From positions 1 to 64,000 of the forward strand of contig CAWGLN010000012.1 of the NCBI GenBank assembly GCA_963823435.1: DNA of 64,000 nucleotides, in the 5' to 3' direction. Below, piece by piece: positions 43,433 through 53,009 of the stretch. Numbering within the stretch: position 1 is the stretch's first letter; every line of letters starts with the position of its first letter. Below the pieces are notes generated by a model, which saw only the letters and a program-made list of their open reading frames with translations, made no database searches and had not been told where the DNA came from. The translations under genes were made by a program, and so were the position numbers. The stretch is from CAKZML01 sp963823435. GTDB lineage: Bacteria > Pseudomonadota > Gammaproteobacteria > Steroidobacterales > BM003.

Positions 43433-44788
43433 TCAGGCGAGCCCGGCGGCAGCCAAAAGCTCACGGTAGGCCCTGCGCATCTGCGAGGCCAGCCTGGGCA
43501 GGTCTCGTACGGCCTCCCGATCGCAAACCATGCCCATAAACAGCGTACCGGCATAGCTGTATACGGTGATGTTCAGCGCGACTGAGGGCATAAGTGTCGA
43601 AACCGGGTAGGCCTCAAGCAAGGCAGCAGAACCCATGTAATGCCGGTAAGGGTCACCAGATACGTTGGATATCAGTACATTGCCCAGCGGCGGCAGTGAC
43701 ATCCCCAGACCCACTGCCTCCGCCAGCAGTACGCTCCCCGCCAACAGATTCGTATAACCCTTCATGGCCATTGGTGAGATTCCATGTACCTCGGACTTGG
43801 CCTCGTTGCAGGCCTTGTGCACCGCCAGCATCTGTTCGATTGGATCGGCAAGATCCCCGGCCAGAGTCACCAGGGCCAGGGTAACTTTATTACCCACCGA
43901 CTCCATGTCCGAGTTGGAGCGTAACGACACAGGCACCTGGGCCACCAGTGGTTGCTGCGGAAGATGGCCACGCCGAGCCAGGTAGGCTGTCAAGGCCCGG
44001 CCGCAAAGTGTCAATACGACATCGTTTACTGTGCAGGCGTGTGTCTGTCCGATCCGACGCAGCCGCGCCAGCGGGAATCGCAGCAGCGCCACCTGACGTG
44101 ATGGGCCAAGGCGCGCATTAAACATCGTCCATGGGGCGCTGAATGGTGGAGCGGCCCCGTTGCGCCCAAGTCCCAGCCATTTCAAACCCTGGCGCAGTCC
44201 CATCGCAGAAATGCCGGGGACCGCCGCCAATTGATCCCACAGCATGCTAAGTGACCCGCCATCGCGCTCTGTTTCGGAGCCACCCGGCGTCTGCCAATAG
44301 GCAAACTCCGGAAAATCACGTTTGTGGCGGCTCAAGGGTCGCCCGAGCCACCGCCCAATCCTGTGTCCATCCCCGTAGGCATGATGAATTTTGAAAAACA
44401 CCGCAAAACGCCTACCCGCCAATCCATCCAGAAAATGGCATTCCCAGGGCGGTCGGTCGACTTGTAGTCTGGCCGAGTGGAGACGCCCAACCAAATCAGT
44501 CAATTGAACCCTGCCGCCGGGACTCGGCAATCGGTGGCGAAACAGGTGCTTGGGCAAGCTGAAGTTCGGGGCGTCCTCCCAGTGCGGTAACTGCCCAAAG
44601 CCGTACCTGGGTACCTGGTTAAAAGGCCGGCTTACCGAACTGGCAAGCCAATTCTCGTGCAACCGATCAAGGTAATCCCTGCCCGCACCCGAAGGCTTGC
44701 GGAATATCTGCAACCCGGCGACGTGCTTGGGACTGCTATCCGTCTCGACCAGCAGAAACGCCAAGTCTATCAGGGACATGCCTGCCAT
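43433..44788 (-). CDS. wax ester synthase/diacylglycerol acyltransferase (WS/DGAT)
   Basis: 451-aa acyltransferase that joins acyl-CoA to a fatty alcohol or diacylglycerol for storage lipid. The HHxxxDG active site is present as HHAYGDG. Also visible are MSLIDLAFLLVE near the N-terminus, the PLAR-HTVNDVVLTLCGRAL region, and the C-terminal NVLISNVSGDPYRHYMGSA. The ATG at 44788 has AGGA about 9 nt upstream and starts MAGMSLIDLAF; the open frame extends 18 codons further. Convergent with, and only 8 bp from, the patatin gene. Confidence 0.85.
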   Translation of the reverse strand: MAGMSLIDLAFLLVETDSSPKHVAGLQIFRKPSGAGRDYLDRLHENWLASSVSRPFNQVPRYGFGQLPHWEDAPNFSLPKHLFRHRLPSPGGRVQLTDLVGRLHSARLQVDRPPWECHFLDGLAGRRFAVFFKIHHAYGDGHRIGRWLGRPLSRHKRDFPEFAYWQTPGGSETERDGGSLSMLWDQLAAVPGISAMGLRQGLKWLGLGRNGAAPPFSAPWTMFNARLGPSRQVALLRFPLARLRRIGQTHACTVNDVVLTLCGRALTAYLARRGHLPQQPLVAQVPVSLRSNSDMESVGNKVTLALVTLAGDLADPIEQMLAVHKACNEAKSEVHGISPMAMKGYTNLLAGSVLLAEAVGLGMSLPPLGNVLISNVSGDPYRHYMGSAALLEAYPVSTLMPSVALNITVYSYAGTLFMGMVCDREAVRDLPRLASQMRRAYRELLAAAGLA

Positions 44789-44914
44789 GGCGGTATCCTG
44801 AGTTCCACTCTGAATAATGCCGTTATCGGCGACGCTGCGCACCCTCGGTTATCCCCAATGCGGAATCGGTCGGCGAATTGAGAGAATCACCGTCTGTGTA
44901 GCTGGAAAACCTGT

Positions 44915-46537
44915 GTGACAATATCGGTTGATATTCAACTTGCTCGAGAACGGATCCAGGCCCTGCTGGCGCCTGGGGTCCTCGGGGCCGGCCTCGAACC
45001 GGAGTTACTGGAAACCCACATATCCTGGATCATCCTGGCAGGCCCTTATGCCTACAAAATCAAGAAGCCGGTGAATTTCGGTTTCCTGGATTTCTCCAGC
45101 CTCCAATCCAGAGAACGATTCTGCCACGAAGAAATTCGTCTAAACCGGCGCATGGCCCCGGACCTGTATCTGAACGTTGTCAGCATTACTGACAGTGAAA
45201 GCGGCCCACAGATCAACGGTGACGGCGAGGTCCTGGAATACGCCGTACGAATGAAACGCTTCGAACAATCGGCCCAGCTGGACAAGCAACTGGAAGCGGG
45301 TCTGTTGACGCCTGAAGATCTAAGTACCTTTGCCCGTCGACTAACCAACTTTCATCAACGAGCGGCAGTGGCCCGGCGATCGCTGGTCAAGCAATTGCCC
45401 GACCAGGCCTACTCCGCTGCCGTGGATAATATAGAGACCATTCTGCGTAGCCATAACCTGACGCAAGAACAACGTACCAGTGTGGAACAACTCGGACAGT
45501 GGACCGAACAACGCTTCCGGAAACTCGAGCCGAGATTGCTGGCCCGCGCAGAACTTGGACGAGTTCGCGAGTGTCATGGCGATTTGCACCTGAGCAATCT
45601 GGTCAGACTGGCCGATGGATCGGTGACCGCGTTTGACTGTATCGAATTTAGCAATGAACTGCGATGGATAGACGTGCTAAACGATGTGGCCTTCCTGGTA
45701 ATGGATTTGATGGAGAGAAACCGCTCAGACCTGGCGCACAATTTTCTCAGCGCCTACCTGGAGCATAGTGGCGACTATCAGGACCTCGGTATTTTTCGCT
45801 TTTTCCTGGTTTACCGCAGCCTGGTCAGAGCCAAGGTAGCCTTGCTCACGGCCGATACCCCCGGGGTTTCTGCCAGTGACCTGGCCCGCGCAGCAACGCG
45901 TTGCCAGGCTCACCTGAATCTCGCCCTGCGGCTCTCAAAGCCAGGCTCTTCCAGCCTGATCCTGATGCGCGGATTTTCTGGCGTGGGCAAGAGCTGGATC
46001 AGTGAACGCCTGGCCATGTATTTGCCCGGTATCCGCATGCGTTCTGACCTGGAACGCAAGCGGATGTTTGGCCTCTCCCGCTACGCCAGTACCCGAAGCA
46101 GTGTGTCACAGGGGATTTACACGTCGGATGCCAGTACCCGGACTTATGAACTGCTGCTGGATAATGCGAGGAGCATGTTGCAAGCCGGTTTTAACGTGAT
46201 AGTGGATGCCTCGTTCCTGGAAAGGGAAAAACGGCGGGATTTCGAACTCTTGGCGAATGAACTTGGAGCCGACTACCTGGTGCTGGATGTGAAGGCGCCC
46301 ATGCCGGTATTACGCCGGAGAATCGCTCGACGCCAGTCCGAAGGCGGAGACCCCTCAGAAGCCAGCCTGCTTGTGCTGGAGGAACAATTCCGTAACAAGG
46401 AGGCCCTGACCAGGGACGAATTGCCCTACGTATTGGGCGTAACCAGTCGCCACGACCTGGATGTTGATTTGCTGGCCGGCAGTATCCGCGCGCGCTTGCG
46501 AAAACACCCTCCGATCGGGAGCCGATCAGGTACCTGA
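44915..46537 (+). CDS. APH-like kinase fused to P-loop kinase (AAA_33)
   Basis: 540-aa two-domain protein. Residues 1-330 are an aminoglycoside phosphotransferase-like kinase with AYKIKKPVNFGFLDFS near 50, HGDLHLSNL (catalytic loop) near 227 and FDCIEFSNELRWIDVLNDVAFL after it. Residues 345-530 are a P-loop domain with GFSGVGKS (Walker A) and a DASFLEREKRRDF segment, as in AAA_33/zeta-like kinases. The fusion is widespread in Proteobacteria as a protein of unknown function, often called bifunctional aminoglycoside phosphotransferase/ATP-binding protein; it is not evidence of resistance. GTG start at 44915. Confidence 0.8.
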   Translation: MTISVDIQLARERIQALLAPGVLGAGLEPELLETHISWIILAGPYAYKIKKPVNFGFLDFSSLQSRERFCHEEIRLNRRMAPDLYLNVVSITDSESGPQINGDGEVLEYAVRMKRFEQSAQLDKQLEAGLLTPEDLSTFARRLTNFHQRAAVARRSLVKQLPDQAYSAAVDNIETILRSHNLTQEQRTSVEQLGQWTEQRFRKLEPRLLARAELGRVRECHGDLHLSNLVRLADGSVTAFDCIEFSNELRWIDVLNDVAFLVMDLMERNRSDLAHNFLSAYLEHSGDYQDLGIFRFFLVYRSLVRAKVALLTADTPGVSASDLARAATRCQAHLNLALRLSKPGSSSLILMRGFSGVGKSWISERLAMYLPGIRMRSDLERKRMFGLSRYASTRSSVSQGIYTSDASTRTYELLLDNARSMLQAGFNVIVDASFLEREKRRDFELLANELGADYLVLDVKAPMPVLRRRIARRQSEGGDPSEASLLVLEEQFRNKEALTRDELPYVLGVTSRHDLDVDLLAGSIRARLRKHPPIGSRSGT

Positions 46538-46834
46538 ACGCAATTTTTCCTCAACGCTGGTGATCTTATCGGCCATGCTTTGCGCCCGGTCATTGCGGGT
46601 CCCCAGCTTTACCGTGGTGCTGATTCGTGGTGCACCCATCTCATGCACACGTTCATGACACCGGCGCAAGGCAGCAAATACCTCTTCCCACTCCCCTTCT
46701 ACGTTAGTGCCGTAAGCGTGTAACTGGTGAGACAGACCGGCTTGTTGAAAAATACGCTCGCATTCGGTGACATATTCGGAAACCGATGTGCCCACTCCCA
46801 TCGGAATTACGCAAAAATCTGCAATTACTCTCAT
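46526..46834 (-). CDS. MTH1187/YkoF-family thiamine-binding protein
   Basis: 102-aa protein of the DUF77/thiamine-binding family: MRVIADFCVIPMGVGTSVSEYV, then LHAYGTNVEGEWEEVFAALRRCHERVHEMGAPRISTT-type strands and helices. Members bind thiamine or related pyrimidines in a ferredoxin-like dimer or tetramer. It overlaps the 3' end of the APH-kinase gene by 12 nt in convergent orientation. Monocistronic. Confidence 0.85.
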   Translation of the reverse strand: MRVIADFCVIPMGVGTSVSEYVTECERIFQQAGLSHQLHAYGTNVEGEWEEVFAALRRCHERVHEMGAPRISTTVKLGTRNDRAQSMADKITSVEEKLRSGT

Positions 46835-46886
46835 TTCTTCTTGCTCCCCTCATTACCAATATCCCGGCACAGGTCTGTGGCCGGGG

Positions 46887-47972
46887 TTAAGCGCCCTGCC
46901 CTTGTCTTTTCACACACTCCAAAAGCGTATGCGCAACCCCCAAAGAGTTGGTTTCCCGCAGGATCTCAAACCCGGCCCCGGTCAAAAGGGTCTTGATATC
47001 CCTTGAGTGGTACATCCGGCTATACCCGTTAGCTACGGCGGTGAAATACAGTGACGTGGCATTCACTGACAGGGCGGCAACCTCGTGTTCTTGTTTGTCC
47101 CAGAAAGACTCCAGGATAAACAAACGCCCCTGGGTCGAAAGCGCGTCACTGCACTTGGCGAGGATTTTCGAGATTCTGTCTTCCGAAAAACAGTCCAGGA
47201 ACTGGCTCATCCAGATGACGTCGGGAAATTCTGGAAGGCTGGCTTCCGGATCCAGCACGTCCAGCGCCACCCCGGTGACGCGTTGAGTGTCTGGATGGCC
47301 CGCCATGTGTTTATGCAACAAGGTTATTTGCTCGGGCAAATCCACCACGACCACCGAAATGTCCTTGTTCTTTTCGACGCAGATTCTTGCCCATTTCCCG
47401 GTATTTCCGCCCACGTCCACAAGCACTGAGGGACGGCATTCCATGACCAGGGGAAAAACCTCGGCAAACGCCTGGTCGGAATAGAAATGGTCAAACTCAA
47501 ACCAACTGGTCTTCGCCGGTTCCGGCAGTTCATACAAGCCCGGATAGATGGTGGGCCAGTCTCCCAGGGCTTTGAGCCCCTGCGGCTTGCCGCTGGTCAC
47601 CGACGCCTCAAGCGCAGCAAGTGCCTCGTAACAAATGTCATTGGTGAAATTGAAATTCACCCTGGTCATTGGGTCATGCAACACGTAGTAGCCAATCTTG
47701 GTCAGGGCGTAGCCATCCGCTTTTGCGCGGACAATCCTCGAACTGAGCCCCATATCAAGCAAAACCTTTACCCCGTACACGGGAACACCGGTAAGGCGTG
47801 AGATTTCCGCTGCGCACAGGCCTTCATCACCAGACTTGTCAAGAACATCCAGGAGCCCAAGATTACGGGCAGCCAGGGTGGCTTGAAACACAAACGGGGA
47901 AAAGGCCATCTGCTGGGCGATGGACTTGGCCTCGTAGGCAGAGTAGGGATCGGTCGAAAAATCGGTCGGCAT
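46887..47972 (-). CDS. SAM-dependent O-methyltransferase
   Basis: 361-aa methyltransferase with the two-part layout of plant-type/hydroxyindole O-methyltransferases: an N-terminal winged-helix dimerisation domain (GLLDVLDKSGDEGLCAAEI, LTGVPVYGVKVLLDMGLSS) and a Rossmann SAM-binding domain (VLVDVGGNTGKWARI, VVVDLPEQ, DVIWMSQFLDCF). It faces away from the aryl polyene cluster, with 445 bp of space containing a MITE-like copy. Methylation of the aryl head group is known for many aryl polyenes, so this is a likely partner (inference). Confidence 0.75.
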   Translation of the reverse strand: MPTDFSTDPYSAYEAKSIAQQMAFSPFVFQATLAARNLGLLDVLDKSGDEGLCAAEISRLTGVPVYGVKVLLDMGLSSRIVRAKADGYALTKIGYYVLHDPMTRVNFNFTNDICYEALAALEASVTSGKPQGLKALGDWPTIYPGLYELPEPAKTSWFEFDHFYSDQAFAEVFPLVMECRPSVLVDVGGNTGKWARICVEKNKDISVVVVDLPEQITLLHKHMAGHPDTQRVTGVALDVLDPEASLPEFPDVIWMSQFLDCFSEDRISKILAKCSDALSTQGRLFILESFWDKQEHEVAALSVNATSLYFTAVANGYSRMYHSRDIKTLLTGAGFEILRETNSLGVAHTLLECVKRQGQGA

Positions 47973-48417
47973 ATTGAATCGTACCGGGGGTTAATTGATT
48001 ATCACTACTTAAATTCTTTGCGAGGTTTTTTGAGATTCGGAGACCAGATCCTTACTCCATGACCGTATTTTCGCGTATCTTGCCATTGTTCGCACCCGTG
48101 CTCGAACTAATGACTCCGGCGGTCCGGACTGGGTACCAGGCCACAGGTTCGATAGCACATTTGTTCAATACCGACTAAATTCAGCCAGGGAACCTCTAAT
48201 TTAGTCTGGACGAAGTAGATTGCTGGTGAAAAGATTCAGATTCAAGGCGCCAATCGGTAGCAAGTGAGCCAGCTCGCGAAGATTGGCAACACAGAAGCTG
48301 GGGTTCTTAGCCGCAAGATACATGTTCATGACTGGATCAGAGGCTCCCCGGATAAAATTACATGAGTCCGACCAATGCGCCGATGTTAAATATGCTTGAA
48401 CCCGGGATTTTCGTCCG
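47973..48417. other. 445-bp divergent intergenic region
   Basis: Between the minus-strand O-methyltransferase gene and the plus-strand polyene operon; promoters for both should lie here. A MITE-like copy occupies 48187-48349. No other feature was recognised. Confidence 0.5.
48187..48349. mobile_element. MITE-like element, copy 3 (163 bp)
   Basis: Same length class as copy 1 but in the other orientation. Ends AGGGAACCTCTAATTTAG and the complement of CTGGATCAGAGGCTCCC. The interior GATTCAGATTCAAGGCGCCA, GCGAAGATTGGCAACACAGA and TTAGCCGCAAGAT matches copies 1 and 2. It lies in the promoter region of the polyene operon. Confidence 0.75.
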
Positions 48418-49188
48418 GTGAATGTGCAACCCGCCTCAATGACCATGGAAATCCTTAGCTGGGGCGCCTGGTCGCCAGACAGACCTGACCAGGATGCCTG
48501 GTCGGACCGGTCGACGATCAGGAAAACCAGTCACTTTTCGGAACCGGCTTGCTCGTTTGTACCGACGATGCTGCGACGCCGGCTTAGCCGACTGTCCAGA
48601 ATGGCCCTGGAAGTATGCCACCAGGCCCTGGGAAACCCCCGGCACGAAGTACATTATGCCGTGTTCTGTAGTCGGCACGGTGAAATTCACCGAACACTTA
48701 CACTGTTGTCATCGTTGGCAGGCAAGGAGGACTTGTCTCCGGCTTTCTTTGCCCAGTCTGTGCACAACACGGCATCCGGCATGTTTGGTATCTGTTTCCA
48801 ATCCACCATCCCTACGACCACCATAGCGGCGACCCGCCATATAGCGGAGGCAGGCTGGACCGAGTGTTTTGCGTTTTTGAAAAAAAACCCCGACCGCCGG
48901 GTTCTGCTAGTGGTCTTCGACGAAACAATTCCACCCGTGTTTGAGGGATTTGTCAGGGACAGTGCGGACCTGGCCTTTGCGCTGGTACTGCAAATGCCCA
49001 GGCCCGACAGGCCTGGCCCAGGCCTGAGTCTGACCCCGATGATGACCGCGATGGACTCGGTTAATCCGATAGTAGCGAGCGACCTTCCCCTGATTCATCA
49101 CCTGACCACACCCGGGCCGGAAAAATGGGCGGCCACCGGTTCAAATCTGCTATGGAGCCATGATCGGAATCATCACCTACATGCTTAG
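48418..49188 (+). CDS. chain-length-factor-like beta-ketoacyl synthase (ApeC-type)
   Basis: About 257-aa protein of the ketosynthase-like chain length factor group in aryl polyene clusters. It is shorter than a full ketosynthase and shows VHYAVFCSRHGEIHRTLTLL and FFAQSVHNTASGMFGICF but no thiolase-type TACSS active site, so it should be a non-catalytic partner that tunes polyene length with a true ketosynthase. The starts GTG 48418, ATG 48439 and ATG 48445 are all possible. First gene of the cluster in this direction; its end overlaps the acyltransferase start. Confidence 0.7.
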   Translation: MNVQPASMTMEILSWGAWSPDRPDQDAWSDRSTIRKTSHFSEPACSFVPTMLRRRLSRLSRMALEVCHQALGNPRHEVHYAVFCSRHGEIHRTLTLLSSLAGKEDLSPAFFAQSVHNTASGMFGICFQSTIPTTTIAATRHIAEAGWTECFAFLKKNPDRRVLLVVFDETIPPVFEGFVRDSADLAFALVLQMPRPDRPGPGLSLTPMMTAMDSVNPIVASDLPLIHHLTTPGPEKWAATGSNLLWSHDRNHHLHA

Positions 49189-49993
49189 GCAACTACTCCA
49201 ACTCCCCAAGGTTCTTGCCAGGGGAACCTGTTTTGTCATTTTCGGACTGGGCGGCCTTCTGATGGCGACCCTTGTTTTTCCGTTCCTCGCACTGGTCTCA
49301 TCAACCGAGGAAATCCGCCGGGCCAGGATACAGGGCTGTATTTGCTGGGTTTTTGCTCGCTTCGTCACTATTATGCAGTACTTGGGTATCCTGACATTCT
49401 CGGTCCAGGGCCTCAGCGAACTCCAGCACGGAAAGGGCGAGATACTCGTGGCAAACCACCCGAGTCTGATAGACATCGTGCTGATAGGTGCATTGCTGAG
49501 GCAGTTCGATTGCATCGTAAAAGAAGAACTGTGGCATAACCCGGTCCTGCGTGGCGCGGTCAAAGCCGCAGGGTTCATACCTAACACCAGGGGCGAAAAG
49601 CTTGTTCACGCTTGCGAGCGGCGCCTGGCCAAGGGTGGCAAACTGGTCGTGTTTCCCGAGGGGACACGCTCAAGACCTGGCAAGCCGATCGAATTACGAA
49701 GAGGTGCCGCTCAAATTTCATTGAGAACGGGGTTCCCGATACGCCTTGTCCATATTTCCTGTTCGCCACCGACCCTTACCAAGGGGGAAAAATGGTACCA
49801 TTCACCCGCGGTGCGATCCCACTTCGGAATCGTGGTGGGCCGGGTCATTGATCCACAGGATTTTCTTAATAAATACAATGAGTTGCCACGCGCCGCACGC
49901 CACCTTACCGAACACATGAGGACCGAGTTGGAGAATTGCGTTGACCGGAACTTCAATATCGGTAATAAATACACGCTGCCTACGACTGAGTGA
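49160..49993 (+). CDS. lysophospholipid acyltransferase (PlsC-like)
   Basis: 277-aa LPLAT acyltransferase with an N-terminal membrane region. The HX4D motif appears as NHPSLID and the second block as FPEGTRSRPG; PNTRGEKLVHACERRLAKGGKLVV lies between. In aryl polyene clusters such a gene is thought to attach the polyene or its acyl groups to a lipid anchor. It overlaps the previous gene by 29 nt and ends 6 nt before the first ACP gene. Confidence 0.8.
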   Translation: MIGIITYMLRQLLQLPKVLARGTCFVIFGLGGLLMATLVFPFLALVSSTEEIRRARIQGCICWVFARFVTIMQYLGILTFSVQGLSELQHGKGEILVANHPSLIDIVLIGALLRQFDCIVKEELWHNPVLRGAVKAAGFIPNTRGEKLVHACERRLAKGGKLVVFPEGTRSRPGKPIELRRGAAQISLRTGFPIRLVHISCSPPTLTKGEKWYHSPAVRSHFGIVVGRVIDPQDFLNKYNELPRAARHLTEHMRTELENCVDRNFNIGNKYTLPTTE

Positions 49994-49999
49994 TCGCCT

Positions 50000-50278
50000 G
50001 TGCCGGATTTAAAGAGAGAAATAAAGGAACTCATAATATCTTCGCTAAATCTCGAAGATATTTCGATTGACGATATTGACGATAACGCACCGCTTTTTGT
50101 GGAAGGCCTGGGCCTGGATTCCATAGATGCGCTGGAACTGGGCGTGGCAATAAAGAAGCGGTTCGCAGTTGTGCTGGGGACGGATTCGTCCGAAACGCGG
50201 GGACATTTCGCATCGGTTGAAACACTGGCTGCCTTTATAGCTGGATCGACCAAGGTTACGGGTCAGCAGATCCAGTGA
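50000..50278 (+). CDS. apeE: acyl carrier protein 1
   Basis: 92-aa ACP with the phosphopantetheine site GLGLDSIDALELG (Ser41). It carries the growing polyene chain as a thioester. The GTG at 50000 gives MPDLKREIKELI. The tandem ACP pair is the hallmark arrangement of aryl polyene clusters. The symbol is by family and position. Confidence 0.85.
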   Translation: MPDLKREIKELIISSLNLEDISIDDIDDNAPLFVEGLGLDSIDALELGVAIKKRFAVVLGTDSSETRGHFASVETLAAFIAGSTKVTGQQIQ

Positions 50279-50282
50279 GAAA

Positions 50283-50540
50283 GTGAAAATGCCGACACGA
50301 GACCAAATATGTACGGAAGTCCAAACGGCCATCTCCGAATTGTTCGAAATTGACCCTTCCAAGGTCACCCTCGAGGCCCGTCTGAACGAGGACCTGGATC
50401 TGGATTCCATCGACGCAGTCGACCTCGTGGTCAGGCTGCAGAATTTTACCGGTGGAAAAGTCTCCCCTGCTGAATTTCGGGCCGTCCGGACGGTTGAAGA
50501 TATCGTCAATTCGGTAGAAGGCCTGCTCGCCGGTTCATGA
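50283..50540 (+). CDS. apeF: acyl carrier protein 2
   Basis: 85-aa ACP with LDLDSIDAVDLV (Ser42). It differs from ACP 1 in its acidic helix and may take the starter or the extension units. GTG 50283 is used here; an ATG six bases later is equally placed. Its stop overlaps the next start (ATGA). Confidence 0.85.
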   Translation: MKMPTRDQICTEVQTAISELFEIDPSKVTLEARLNEDLDLDSIDAVDLVVRLQNFTGGKVSPAEFRAVRTVEDIVNSVEGLLAGS

Positions 50541-51112
50541 GGCGGTTTCTCACGGCGGCAACGGTAATTCTTGTCGCCTTATACCCGGTTTTAATCTATT
50601 TCGGACTAAAATCCCTTGGCACGGTTGTCATTGGCGGACTCCTGGGGGTGTTGTTCCTGCTCCGGCTGGCGCTTTTCGCTACCAGCGAGAAAGCCAGAAG
50701 ATGGCTTCCCGTGTCTATTGCATTGTTGGGCGTAATTCTGCCCATGGCGGCCTCGGTCACGGACTCAGCCATGTTGCTCAGACTCTATCCCGTCTCGGTC
50801 AATGCCGTTTTGTTGGCAGCATTCGCTTACACCCTCGTTCAACCACCCTCGATGATTGAGATTTTTGCCAGGGTCCGCAATCCGGACCTGCCACAGGATG
50901 CGATCCCGTACACACGCAAGGTGACCTTGGTCTGGTGCGGATTCTTCCTGATCAATGGCCTTATCGCCCTGTGGACGGCCGTGGCGGCAGAAATCGAGAT
51001 ATGGACTTTGTACAACGGTCTGATTTCCTATTTCGCGATAGGCACGCTGATTGCAGGGGAAGTGATTTTCAGACGATTTCTGATGCGCGAGCGAGGCAGG
51101 CGTGAAACCTAG
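50537..51112 (+). CDS. membrane protein of the polyene cluster (COG4648-like)
   Basis: 191-aa protein with five to six hydrophobic segments (AATVILVALYPVLIYFGL, VVIGGLLGVLFLLRLALFA, LPVSIALLGVILPMAASV, VSVNAVLLAAFAYTLV, GFFLINGLIALWTAVAAE, GLISYFAIGTLIAGEVIF). Proteins of this type occur in the same slot between ACP and ligase genes in aryl polyene clusters. Its role is unknown, perhaps positioning the complex at the membrane. Confidence 0.65.
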   Translation: MRRFLTAATVILVALYPVLIYFGLKSLGTVVIGGLLGVLFLLRLALFATSEKARRWLPVSIALLGVILPMAASVTDSAMLLRLYPVSVNAVLLAAFAYTLVQPPSMIEIFARVRNPDLPQDAIPYTRKVTLVWCGFFLINGLIALWTAVAAEIEIWTLYNGLISYFAIGTLIAGEVIFRRFLMRERGRRET

Positions 51113-52492
51113 GGCGACAACTACGGAAATTGAATCGGGGAATCTGCCACTTGCCGATGCCCTTGTCGCCTTTGCACTGGACGGGCGGGACTATACCTAT
51201 GCAAACCTGTACGCGGATACCAGGCAGATTATTTCTCGCTTCGGCGACAACAGACCCGCCAGGGTAGCTCTTTGCTGCGACGACACCGCCCTGTTTGCCT
51301 CGGCCTTGCTGGCCTGTGTCAAGCAGAAAATCGATGTGGTGCTGCTGCCTAACCATCAACAAGGAACGCTGGCCCTGCACCGCGACAAGTACGACGCGAT
51401 AATCACCGATTTGGCCGCACTCAATGCAGACTACGACGACTCCACAAGAAGGTGCTTCCTCATCCAGGAAACCAGCCAATCAGCGCCGCCGAGCCCTTTC
51501 ACGCTTTTCAGCCATGATATATGCGTGACCTTCTATACTTCGGGCTCATCAGGAATGCCAAAGGCGGTAGGCAAGCGTCTCAGGCAGCTGCTCCTGGAGG
51601 TCGAGGTCCAGGACGGGATGTTTGGCGACCTCCTGGACAATGCGCTTATTGCCGCCACCGTCTCGCACCAACATATTTACGGCCTGCTTTTCAAGCTTGT
51701 TTGGCCGCTCAGGCGGAATCGTCCGTTTTGCAGGGACAATGTGGAATTCCCGGAACAACTGAACAAGATCGAACTGCCCTTTGTTCTCGTGACGACGCCG
51801 ACATTTCTGAGGCACGTTCCGGCCAGCCAGTCCGCTGTGACAAGCAAACCGGTCGCATGTTTTCGTTCGGGCGGCCGTCTGGACGGACACGACGCACAAG
51901 GTGCGGCGCAGGCGTTCAACGCCCCCATCATAGAGATTCTTGGCAGCACCGAGACCGGCGGTATTGCCTATCGAAAGCAATATCCTGACATGATCAGCGC
52001 GCATTGGCGGACCCTCCCCGGCGTTAAAATCCGGCGAGCGCAGGACACAAGCTGGATCGTGGAGTCCCCTTTTCAAATGGTCGCGCAGGATCTGGAGGAT
52101 GATCTGGAAGCCGTTGGCAGACGGCACTTTCCTGCACCACGGCAGACGTGACCGCGTGGTTAAAATCGGCGAGAAAGCGACTGTCCTTAACGGCAATGGA
52201 GACCCTTGCCAATGCAACCGACTTGCTGTCCACAAGCGCTGTTTTTCCGTTGCGAAAATCCTCACAAGAGCGCATTGCACTGGTAGCGGAGCTTTCCAGC
52301 AATGGCAGGCAAGTGCTGGAAACACGCGGGAAAGCCGCTCTTAACCGCGCCATTTGTGATTTTCTTGCCAGCGCAATTTGATCGCGTGACCTTGCCCAGG
52401 TATTTCCGTTACCTGGATAAAATACCGGAAAATGCACAGGGCAAACGGTTTCTCCAGATCTCCAGCGTTTATTTGACCCGGGTGACGACTAG
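51102..52492 (+). pseudogene. apeH: aryl-acid adenylating ligase, frameshifted in the C-terminal domain
   Basis: AMP-forming ligase that activates the aryl acid starter and loads it on ACP. The first 330 residues are continuous: VTFYTSGSSGMPKAVGK (AMP/ATP phosphate loop), SHQHIYGLLFKLVWP, and ILGSTETGG. From about 52110 the coding frame switches: LADGTFLHHGRRDRVVKIGEK in one, KRLSLTAMETLANATDLLST in a second, and DRVTLPRYFRYLDKIPENAQGK in a third, then a TAG at 52490-52492 reached by a further shift in AACGGTTTC. At least four indels are needed; all conserved ligase motifs survive, so the break is recent or artefactual. Confidence 0.7.
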
Positions 52493-52663
52493 TGGAACTT
52501 CATCCCGTTCATTTTTTGTGTTCAGGAGTCGCAGCGCCGGCTTCGGCGGTGTCAATCTCCGCGAATCCATCAAGTGCAATTTCGCCCTGAACCTGAGTCT
52601 TTTCGCTTACAATTCACTCATCCGGAAAGAACCTGCGCCGCATGCATAATAGGCCGACGAGAA

Positions 52664-53009
52664 AATGAAACGACCACTGCCAAGATGAGATACGACCTCT
52701 CGAAGATGGCGTCGTGCTGAGTCTACCGATTGAGAAGGACCTGGTTTATTTTACAGGGACATTTCCCCGACACCCCGATAATGCCGGGTGTCGTTCTTCT
52801 CGCATGGGCTGAGGAATATGGCAGGCAGTATCTGGACATCAACGGCAAATTCACCGGGGTGGATAACCTGAAATTTCACCAGGTCGTGAGGCCCGGAACC
52901 AGTGTTGATCTTGGCCTGCAATACGAATCCGCTGAAGAGCAAGCTGTATTTCAAGTACTCCAGCCCCGGTGCGGTTTACGCCACCGGGGGAATTCTTTTT
53001 AGTCAGTAA
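52664..53009 (+). pseudogene. apeI: FabZ-like dehydratase, frameshifted
   Basis: About 110-residue hotdog protein if repaired: MKRPLPR at ATG 52664, then EIRPLEDGVVLSLPIEKDLV, then GHFPDTPIMPGVVLLAWAEE (the FabZ/FabA His block, HFPDxPxxPG), then KLYFKYSSPGAVYATGGILF and a TAA that overlaps the next ATG. At least three single-base shifts are needed, near 52684, 52755 and 52940. It would dehydrate 3-hydroxyacyl intermediates of the polyene. Confidence 0.65.

Noticed and set aside
44915..46537. Aminoglycoside resistance gene
   Set aside because: The APH-like domain is fused to a P-loop kinase as in a widespread housekeeping-type family; nothing in the context suggests resistance.
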